A DNA stretch of 11,606 bases from Candidatus Omnitrophota bacterium (lineage in GTDB: Bacteria; Omnitrophota; Gorgyraeia; 2-02-FULL-51-18; JAGOUK01), in assembly GCA_020058965.1 (NCBI GenBank), contig JAGVCY010000122.1, positions 1 through 11,606 of the forward strand, in the 5' to 3' direction. Each line of letters begins with the position of its first letter. Within the stretch, counting starts at the first letter, position 1. Below are positions 6,553 through 11,606 of this stretch, piece after piece. A program made the position numbers and the translations under genes. The notes beneath the pieces are model-generated. The model saw nothing but the letters and a program-made list of their open reading frames with translations, made no database searches and was not told the origin of the DNA.

Positions 6553-6632
6553 GGGCGAACCGTTTCCAGTTTCGCCCCTAGCGTTCCCCGAACCCCGCTG
6601 CGCTCACGCGTGCGCGGGTCCGAGAAATCGGA
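6553..6632 (-). promoter_or_regulatory. Cluster of three hairpins in the presumed moaA leader
   Basis: Three consecutive local inverted repeats lie upstream of the 6518-6545 hairpin. GGGCGAA (6553-6559) pairs with TTCGCCC (6571-6577). CCCGC (6594-6598) pairs with GCGGG (6614-6618), enclosing GC-rich sequence. TCCGA (6619-6623) pairs with TCGGA (6628-6632). Together they make a GC-rich structured block that would be the 5' leader of moaA if transcription starts near 6640-6680. The Moco RNA riboswitch is found upstream of moaA in several phyla, so a related element is conceivable, but I cannot match its consensus by eye. The last hairpin has a GAAA tetraloop only when read on the plus strand, so the orientation of any RNA is uncertain. 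Confidence 0.4.
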
Positions 6633-6662
6633 GATTGTTAAAACTCTTATCAGCCGTATTCT

Positions 6663-6686
6663 ATCAATTTGCCAATCTCAAATGAT
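6663..6686 (-). promoter_or_regulatory. Weak inverted repeat, possible operator upstream of moaA
   Basis: Perfect 5-nt arms ATTTG (6667-6671) and CAAAT (6679-6683) are separated by 7 nt, with ATC and GAT continuing the symmetry beyond a one-base bulge. The surrounding A+T-rich sequence, about 165 nt before moaA, is where a promoter for the cofactor operon would be expected, but no convincing -35/-10 pair was seen. It may equally be chance in A+T-rich DNA. Confidence 0.2.
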
Positions 6687-6711
6687 GAAAAATCCCAACC
6701 CGCAGTCTGCT
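6685..6711 (+). repeat. Direct repeat module, copy downstream of the nitrate reductase gene
   Basis: The module consists of ATGAAAAATCCC (6685-6696), a 5-nt spacer and GCAGTCTGCT (6702-6711). The same two blocks occur in the same order and orientation at 8960-8987 with a 6-nt spacer. The two copies therefore bracket the nitrate reductase gene as direct repeats about 2.28 kb apart. In this copy the second block is also the outer left arm of the palindrome at 6701-6808. Confidence 0.65.
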
Positions 6712-6808
6712 CAAAAAGTGCCAGATGCGAGGCGCGACAAGCGATGCGTGGTCTTCCCACGTGAGCGCAGTCGTAACGACGCAGATGGTGCTTTTTCAGC
6801 AGACTGCG
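6701..6808. repeat. About 108-nt imperfect palindromic element overlapping the nitrate reductase stop
   Basis: The outer arms are long and nearly perfect: CGCAGTCTGCT at 6701-6711 against AGCAGACTGCG at 6798-6808, then after one mismatch AAAAAG (6713-6718) against CTTTTT (6791-6796). Symmetry weakens inward but returns at the exact centre, where CGTGG (6747-6751) and CCACG (6757-6761) enclose a TCTTC loop. The right arm contains the TGA stop (6798-6796) and the last four sense codons of the nitrate reductase. Its overall form resembles interspersed palindromic intergenic repeats, and I recall similar ends in Nitrospirota-type genomes, though I cannot check this here. In RNA it would fold into a long hairpin that could protect or terminate the upstream operon's transcript. 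Confidence 0.75.
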
Positions 6809-8961
6809 AGGTCCCGGGTGACGCGGACGGCGGAGTATTTGAGCTCAGGTTGTTTGGAGAGCGGGTCGAACGCGTCGTTGACGGAATCGTTCACGCTGGC
6901 GGTACCAAAAAGCGAGCCCCAGTGCATTGGCGCGAAGAGCGTCCCGCGACGAATGTCTTCCTTGCGCTTCAGCTTAATCCGGAAGCTGCCCCGACGCGAG
7001 GTCACCCACACGAGCTCTCCGTCCCTCAGCGCGTATTCCTTAAGGTCTTCCGGGTGCATATCCAAAAACGCCTCGGACTGGCTCTTCAAAAGCTGTTGGA
7101 TCTTTCCGGTGCGCGTCATCGTGTGCCATTGGTCGCGGATACGGCCGGTGATCAAGATCAGCGGATATTTGGGGTCGACGATCTCCGCGGCATCGCGGTA
7201 CGGATTGAACACGAACCGCGCCCGGCCGTCGGCATGGGCAAATTTACGGTCTTCGTAGAGCCGCTTGGAGACCGGTGAATCCTCCTCAGGAAATGGCCAT
7301 TGCACCGGCCCCATCTTGAGCCGCTGATAGGTCAGACCCGAAATATCGACGCGCGTTCCACGCGTGGTTTCCCGATACTCCATAAAAACATCCTCGCTGG
7401 TCTTGAAGTCAAAATCTTTGGCATAACCCAACCGAGCCGCCACGTCCCGTACGATCTGCCAGTCGGGCCGCGCCTCTCCGGCCGGCTCGACGACCTGGCG
7501 CAAAAGCGACACCCGCCGCTCGGAGTTGGTCACGGTTCCCTGCCGCTCCGCCCATTGCGCGGCCGGCAACACCACATGCGCCGCTTCGCTTGTTTCGGTC
7601 GGGTGATACGCGTCCTGCACGATGACGAGTTCGGCCTTGGCAAGCGCCTTTCGGATCCGATCCAGCCGCGGCATCGAGACCATCGGGTTGGTCGCGATGA
7701 CCCACACCACCTTGACCTTCCCTTGTTCCAGCGCGTCAAAAAGTTCCACCGCGTGATGTCCGTTATCCGCCGCGATGCGTCCGGCCGGCACTTTCCACAA
7801 TTTTTCCATCGCCGCGCGCGCGGCGGGGTCCGCGATCCTCCGGTATCCGGGCAGCAATGTCGAAAGGCCTCCGGTCTCGCGTCCGCCCATCGCGTTGGGC
7901 TGTCCCGTCAAAGAAAAGGGCCCGCTGCCCGGCACGCCGATACGGCCCGTCGCCAAATGCAGGTTGATGAGCGACTGAATCTTCGCGGTCGCGTGACTGC
8001 TCTGATTCAACCCCATCGTCCAAAAGCTCAAAAAGCCTTTTGACGCGCCGATCCATTCCGCCGCCTGCGCCAACGCGCTCAAGCTCACACCCGCCTGATT
8101 GGCCAAAATCTGCGGCGAGTCCTTCAGGATATCCCGCTCCGTCTCTTCCCAGCCGGTCGTGTGCCGGCCGATGAAGTCCCGATCGATCCGTCCGTTTTCG
8201 ATCAAAAGCCGCAACAACCCGTTCGTCAACGCCACATCACCGCCCGGCAGGAGCGGCAGATGAAGATCGGCGATTTCGCAGGTCAGCGTGCGTCGCGGGT
8301 CGATGACGATGATGCGGGTCTTGGGATTTTTTTGTTTGTGCTGGCGGATCCGCTGATATAGCACGGGATGGCACTCGGCCATGTTCGCGCCGGTGATCAC
8401 GATGCAGTCGGCCAATTCGATATCCGAGTAGGAGCACGGCGGGCCGTCGGAACCGAGCGAAGTGGTGTAGCCGACCACTGCGCTGGCCATGCACAGCCGT
8501 GAGTTGGAATCCACATTGTTCGTGCCCAAAAAACCTTTGGCGAATTTATTGATAACGTAATAATCTTCGCTGAGCAATTGACCGGAAATGTAAAACGCGA
8601 AGGAGTCGGGGCCGTGTTCGCGCACGGTTGAGCGGATCTTCTCGGTGATACGGTCGAGCGCGGCGTCCCAGGTGACGCGCGCGAGCGGCTCACCGCGGTT
8701 TTCTCGGGATAAAGGAAAAAGTGCCCGGCCGGGCGCCTTCATCATCTCCGCCAGCGTTCCACCCTTGGCGCAGATCATCCCGAGATTGGCGGGATGCTGG
8801 GGATCGCCTTTTACTTTTTTGATTTCGTTGCCTGCTTGCCCCACCAGCAAACCACAGCCTACCCCACAGTAGGGGCACATGGACCGGTTCCACTGAAGGT
8901 GCGCGTCCGACGGCTCCTCCTTGTCGAAGGTCGGCTGAACAAAATCCATATTAATTTTCAT
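6796..8961 (-). CDS. Assimilatory nitrate reductase, molybdopterin catalytic subunit (NarB/NasA type)
   Basis: A 721-residue cytoplasmic bis-MGD oxidoreductase predicted to reduce nitrate to nitrite. An N-terminal [4Fe-4S] motif has C29, C32, C36 and C64 (CPYCGVGC then MICAKG, with K66 in the expected electron-relay position). C157 in LCMASAVVGYTTSLGSDGPP aligns with the Mo-binding cysteine of NapA/NasA enzymes. The C-terminal MGD-binding domain spans about 597-716 (LITGRIRDQWHTMTRTGK). No Tat signal is present. The length matches cyanobacterial NarB, and there is no C-terminal BFD-type [2Fe-2S] domain as in Klebsiella NasA, so a ferredoxin-like donor is expected. A formate dehydrogenase is the main alternative, but residue C157 is Cys rather than Sec and the nirBD context favours nitrate. 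It starts 24 nt after the PII stop with a weak GGGG ribosome binding site. Confidence 0.88.
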   Translation of the reverse strand: MKINMDFVQPTFDKEEPSDAHLQWNRSMCPYCGVGCGLLVGQAGNEIKKVKGDPQHPANLGMICAKGGTLAEMMKAPGRALFPLSRENRGEPLARVTWDAALDRITEKIRSTVREHGPDSFAFYISGQLLSEDYYVINKFAKGFLGTNNVDSNSRLCMASAVVGYTTSLGSDGPPCSYSDIELADCIVITGANMAECHPVLYQRIRQHKQKNPKTRIIVIDPRRTLTCEIADLHLPLLPGGDVALTNGLLRLLIENGRIDRDFIGRHTTGWEETERDILKDSPQILANQAGVSLSALAQAAEWIGASKGFLSFWTMGLNQSSHATAKIQSLINLHLATGRIGVPGSGPFSLTGQPNAMGGRETGGLSTLLPGYRRIADPAARAAMEKLWKVPAGRIAADNGHHAVELFDALEQGKVKVVWVIATNPMVSMPRLDRIRKALAKAELVIVQDAYHPTETSEAAHVVLPAAQWAERQGTVTNSERRVSLLRQVVEPAGEARPDWQIVRDVAARLGYAKDFDFKTSEDVFMEYRETTRGTRVDISGLTYQRLKMGPVQWPFPEEDSPVSKRLYEDRKFAHADGRARFVFNPYRDAAEIVDPKYPLILITGRIRDQWHTMTRTGKIQQLLKSQSEAFLDMHPEDLKEYALRDGELVWVTSRRGSFRIKLKRKEDIRRGTLFAPMHWGSLFGTASVNDSVNDAFDPLSKQPELKYSAVRVTRDLAVC

Positions 8962-8987
8962 GAAAAATCCCCAGAAAGCAGTCTGCT
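8960..8987 (+). repeat. Direct repeat module, copy at the nitrate reductase start codon
   Basis: ATGAAAAATCCC (8960-8971) and GCAGTCTGCT (8978-8987) repeat the module found at 6685-6711, in the same orientation. This copy fills the whole gap between the small PII gene and the nitrate reductase gene: one end covers two bases of the reductase start codon, and the other covers part of the PII stop codon. AGCAGTCTGCT (8977-8987) is itself an 11-nt palindrome with a central mismatch. Unlike the other copy, it is not followed by the long palindrome. Confidence 0.65.
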
Positions 8988-9303
8988 AGTGCGTCATCTT
9001 TCCGGTGCGAACGGTGTAGGAATGGCTCACGGGGCTGACGAAGACACGACCATCGCCGGGGCGGCCCGTGTTGGAAACTTCTCGGATGGCCTTGAGGGCC
9101 GGCCCGAGCTGATCATCCTCCACCACGATCATCATCATGAGCTTGGGAAGCTCCGAATAGTGGACATTGCCGACCTGGATTCCGTGCTGCTGTCCGCGGC
9201 CGAGCACATCCCACTTGGTCATCGCGAAGATGTTTTCTTTTTCGAGCGCTTCGACCACCTTGAGCTCGCTTTCGGGGCGCAGCATCGCTTGAAGCATTTT
9301 CAT
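8986..9303 (-). CDS. PII-family signal protein, NifI1-like
   Basis: A 105-residue PII protein; family members form trimers that bind ATP/ADP and 2-oxoglutarate and regulate nitrogen enzymes by direct contact. Visible landmarks are the N-terminal strand MKMLQAMLRP, the segment TKWDVLGRGQQHGIQVG (29-45) leading into a T-loop, ELPK (51-54), the C-terminal PII signature TGRPGDGRVFVSP (79-91), and YTVRTG (96-101). The TK-DV-GRG-Q-GI pattern and the YTVRTG ending resemble NifI1 rather than GlnB/GlnK, and the GlnB uridylylation tyrosine context is absent. The ATG at 9303 overlaps the nirD stop (ATGA), with GGAGG about 10 nt upstream. As a stand-alone partner of the PII domain in NirD, it may form mixed trimers with it or act on a reductase of this operon. 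Confidence 0.9.
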   Translation of the reverse strand: MKMLQAMLRPESELKVVEALEKENIFAMTKWDVLGRGQQHGIQVGNVHYSELPKLMMMIVVEDDQLGPALKAIREVSNTGRPGDGRVFVSPVSHSYTVRTGKMTH

Positions 9304-10028
9304 TTTTTTAGTTCCTCCGTTTCATTGGATTCGATGTTGTCCAAAACCACCTCTTCGAGGGGCGTGACGAATATTTTTCCGTCTCCGGGCTGTCCGGTCT
9401 GATTGGCCCGGATCAGGTTGGAGATCACCGCCTCCAGAAGCCCCCGGTCAACGATGACCTCCACGAGCGTCTTGGGCAAAAACGGAACCGTGTGCCTCCA
9501 GTCATGTGACGGGTGTGCCTCCTGGGGCTGATTCTGCAAACTCAAACCCCGTTGTTCGCCGCGGCCGAGCACCCTGAATCGCGCGTACGAGGTACAGCCG
9601 ATGTCCTCGAGCGCCTGCTTGGTGGCTGGCCACGAAGGCGTGCGGATGATGGCCGTCACTTTGAAATAAGAGGATGCCTTGATCAGGATCTCAGGCCGGG
9701 CGTTGTCCGGCGCGTCCTCAAAAGCGATGTACACCCGGCCGCTGACGATTTGAGCGGGGTAAACGCGCAGTTGGCCGTCGCCCTCGTTGATCCCGGCCCC
9801 GGTCTTCAGATCGAAGGTTCGCGTGTGCAACGGGCAGGTGATCGTTTCGCCGTGAACCATGCCATCGGCCAACGGGCCTTGTTTGTGCGGACAGGTGTTC
9901 TGAACCGCGCGGACCACACCGTTCCCCAGTCGAAAAAGCGCTACGCGATGTTCTCCAAAACTGACACAACGCCCCTCCCGGAGAGGAATATCATCCACGG
10001 CGCAAATCGGATACCACTTAGGAATCAT
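9300..10028 (-). CDS. nirD: Nitrite reductase small subunit NirD (Rieske) fused to a NifI2-like PII domain
   Basis: A 242-residue fusion. Residues about 3-105 are a NirD-type Rieske domain with an intact cluster motif, CPH at 46-48 and CPLH at 65-68, separated by 16 residues; E. coli NirD lacks these ligands whereas Bacillus-type small subunits keep them. After a short linker, residues about 121-230 form a PII domain: FKVTAIIRTPSW, the RVLGRGEQRG segment (152-161), a T-loop up to FLPK (183-186), and the signature NQTGQPGDGKIFVTPLEE (209-226). LGRGEQRG, FLPK and NQTG-GDGKIFV resemble NifI2. Ordinary NirD ends near residue 105-110. The reading frame is continuous with no stop between domains. 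The ATG overlaps the nirB stop by 4 nt, so the protein is made with NirB and probably sits in the NADH-nitrite reductase complex. Confidence 0.92.
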   Translation of the reverse strand: MIPKWYPICAVDDIPLREGRCVSFGEHRVALFRLGNGVVRAVQNTCPHKQGPLADGMVHGETITCPLHTRTFDLKTGAGINEGDGQLRVYPAQIVSGRVYIAFEDAPDNARPEILIKASSYFKVTAIIRTPSWPATKQALEDIGCTSYARFRVLGRGEQRGLSLQNQPQEAHPSHDWRHTVPFLPKTLVEVIVDRGLLEAVISNLIRANQTGQPGDGKIFVTPLEEVVLDNIESNETEELKK

Positions 10029-11606
10029 ACGACCAGCGCTTCAATTTCTTTGGGTAGCACAAAATCGCTGAACTGCTTGGGATTCTGCGGTTTTTTGGCT
10101 TCCAGCCACGGATCGAACGAAGCGTCCTTGGCCTTGGCCAGCCGATCCAAATACCCTTGCCGAACGTCCGCGGGCGCGAACACCGTCTCCTGCCGGATTT
10201 TTTCGAGTCCGACGCGTTCCACAAAATCATAGGTCCGTTCCAGATACTCCCCGTTTTCGCGGTAATACTGAAAAAATACCTTCGCCATCTCGATCGCCTC
10301 ATCATTCGTCGTGACGGTCGTCAGAATATCGGCCGCGCGCACGATCTTTCCGGCCCCGCCGCCGATCACGACCTGCCAGCCGCCTTCGATCCCGATGAGG
10401 CCGAGATCCTTCACCGTCGCCTCGGCGCAATTGCGCGGACATCCTACGACGCCCATCTTGAACTTCGCCGGCGTGTAAAGATTTTCGAGCTCCGTCTCAA
10501 GCCGGATACCGGTTTCGATCGAGTTCTGCGTTCCGTATCGGCAAAAGTCCGTGCCGACGCAGGTTTTGACCATGCGCACGGCCTTGGCGTAGGCGTGACC
10601 CGAGGGCATACCGAGTTCCGCCCAGATCTTGGGCAGGTCTTCTTTTTTGACGCCCAAGAGGTCCAGCCGCTGACTGCCGGTGACCTTGACCATCGGGACA
10701 TTGTATTTTTCGGCGACATCCGCGATCTTGCGGAGTTCCTGAGGGTTCGTCACGCCGCCGCGCATCCGCGGAACGACCGAAAAAGTTCCGTCCCGCTGAA
10801 TGTTGGCGTGCACGCGGTCGTTGATAAAACGGGCGGAGCGGTCCTCCACATGGCGGCCGCAATGGACTTCATCCACGATAAAACTTAAAGCGGGCTTGCA
10901 GTACGAGCAGCCGGTCCCGTTGCCGTAAATGTCGAGCACTTCCTGGACCGACTTAAGTTTTTGAGTCTGTATCATCTGCCGCAGCTGCGTCTTCGCGAAC
11001 GGAACGCACACGCAGAGCACTTCCTTTTTTTCCTGCTTGAAGCCCGCTCCGGCCACGGCCTGCAGGATGACGCCGACCATCTTGGCGCAGGTGCCGCAAC
11101 CCGATGTCGCCTGCGTGCAGGCCTTGACCTGCGAAACACTCACACAGCCCTCGTCCTGAATGGCCTTGATGATCTGCCCTTTGGTGACGCCCATGCATCC
11201 GCAGATCGTTTCGAGATCCGGCTTCGACATGACATCGTCCGAACTCCCCGCCGCGGCCGCGGGCGAACCGATCAGGAGCGAACTCGGTGTGCCTTCCAAT
11301 TCCTTGCCGGACCGGACCAGATCCTGAAGCTTGTTGGCTTCCGAAGAATCGCCCACGAGCACCGCGCCCACGAGCCGGTTTTCGCGCACGATCGCGCGCT
11401 TGTAAACACCGGCCGTCTCATCCTCGAACGCGACCGTCTTGTCGCCCGGCTGGTCCCCGCGGTACTCTCCCACCGAAAAAACATCCACGCCGGCGACCTT
11501 AAGCTTCGTGGCCAACACCGAACCCTCGTAAATTTTTCCTTTATTGCCGGTGATCGTCTCGGCAAGGATTTTTCCCTGCTCCCAAAGCGGCGCCACGAGG
11601 CCGTAC
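10025..11606 (-). CDS. nirB: Assimilatory NAD(P)H nitrite reductase large subunit NirB, C-terminal part (cut by window edge)
   Basis: About 526 codons are present; the N-terminal FAD/NAD(P)H-binding part lies outside the window and the frame is open to the edge (Y-G-L-V-A-P-L). Numbering from the GTG codon at 11596, the end of the pyridine-nucleotide oxidoreductase region (to about 110) precedes two tandem BFD-like [2Fe-2S] domains: C132, C134, C167, C170 and C195, C197, C230, C233. The sulfite/nitrite reductase ferredoxin half-domain follows (about 260-330), and then the sirohaem/[4Fe-4S] site TCVGTDFC and GCPRNC with C346, C352, C386 and C390. The enzyme reduces nitrite to ammonium with six electrons in the cytoplasm. 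It overlaps nirD by 4 nt (ATGA). Full-length NirB is usually about 800-850 residues, so roughly 300 residues are missing here. Confidence 0.95.
   Translation of the reverse strand, partial: YGLVAPLWEQGKILAETITGNKGKIYEGSVLATKLKVAGVDVFSVGEYRGDQPGDKTVAFEDETAGVYKRAIVRENRLVGAVLVGDSSEANKLQDLVRSGKELEGTPSSLLIGSPAAAAGSSDDVMSKPDLETICGCMGVTKGQIIKAIQDEGCVSVSQVKACTQATSGCGTCAKMVGVILQAVAGAGFKQEKKEVLCVCVPFAKTQLRQMIQTQKLKSVQEVLDIYGNGTGCSYCKPALSFIVDEVHCGRHVEDRSARFINDRVHANIQRDGTFSVVPRMRGGVTNPQELRKIADVAEKYNVPMVKVTGSQRLDLLGVKKEDLPKIWAELGMPSGHAYAKAVRMVKTCVGTDFCRYGTQNSIETGIRLETELENLYTPAKFKMGVVGCPRNCAEATVKDLGLIGIEGGWQVVIGGGAGKIVRAADILTTVTTNDEAIEMAKVFFQYYRENGEYLERTYDFVERVGLEKIRQETVFAPADVRQGYLDRLAKAKDASFDPWLEAKKPQNPKQFSDFVLPKEIEALVV

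Noticed and set aside
6701..6808. CRISPR array or tRNA gene
   Set aside because: There is one palindrome with divergent inner arms and no repeat-spacer periodicity, and no cloverleaf with T-loop and anticodon could be drawn.
6610..7278. 222-aa plus-strand open reading frame across the intergenic region and the reductase gene
   Set aside because: It is antisense to conserved nitrate reductase sequence for most of its length, has arginine/glutamate-rich shadow composition, and resembles no family.
6796..8961. Formate dehydrogenase alpha subunit
   Set aside because: The N-terminal motif is shared by both families, but length, the catalytic-region sequence and operon position beside nirB/nirD favour assimilatory nitrate reductase.

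Overview
The window is a bacterial nitrogen-metabolism locus, and every recognisable gene lies on the minus strand, so transcription runs from high to low coordinates. Its protein content (assimilatory NirB/NirD and a NarB/NasA-type nitrate reductase, a complete molybdenum cofactor pathway, and the periplasmic multihaem NrfH/NrfA pair) points to a Gram-negative bacterium with respiratory flexibility. The phylum cannot be fixed from the sequence. NifI-like PII proteins beside NrfHA, and a long intergenic palindrome resembling repeats I recall from Nitrospirota-type genomes, hint at an uncultured lineage outside the Proteobacteria; this is a weak inference.

Layout in transcription order. (1) Assimilatory nitrate/nitrite operon, 11606 to 6796: the C-terminal part of nirB (cut by the window edge), nirD fused to a C-terminal PII signalling domain, a separate small PII protein, and a molybdopterin nitrate reductase. 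nirB/nirD and nirD/PII overlap as ATGA. (2) An intergenic stretch, 6795 to 6499, without a gene. It holds a ~108-nt imperfect palindrome that runs into the nitrate reductase stop codon, one copy of a short direct-repeat module that also occurs at the nitrate reductase start, and a cluster of local hairpins directly in front of moaA. (3) Molybdenum cofactor operon, 6498 to 1296: moaA, a moaC-moaB fusion, a TSUP-family permease, moeA, moaD, moaE, mobA, most joined by 1-4 nt overlaps or gaps of at most 11 nt. (4) A ~100-nt promoter region with a dyad, then an Rrf2-family Fe-S regulator, a 54-residue small protein, nrfH, and the first 26 codons of nrfA at the left edge.

How the parts fit: the nitrate reductase needs the bis-MGD cofactor made by the middle operon; nitrite from it is reduced to ammonium by NirBD in the cytoplasm, while NrfHA would reduce nitrite at the outer face of the membrane using quinol, probably under control of the Rrf2 regulator.

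The most unusual point is the PII pair. The domain fused to NirD resembles NifI2 and the free PII resembles NifI1, the pair that regulates nitrogenase post-translationally in methanogens and some bacteria. Here they sit inside a nitrite/nitrate reductase operon, one of them covalently attached to a reductase subunit. This suggests direct 2-oxoglutarate/adenylate control of assimilatory nitrite or nitrate reduction, an arrangement I do not recall having been described. All family assignments were made by reading motifs, not by database search.
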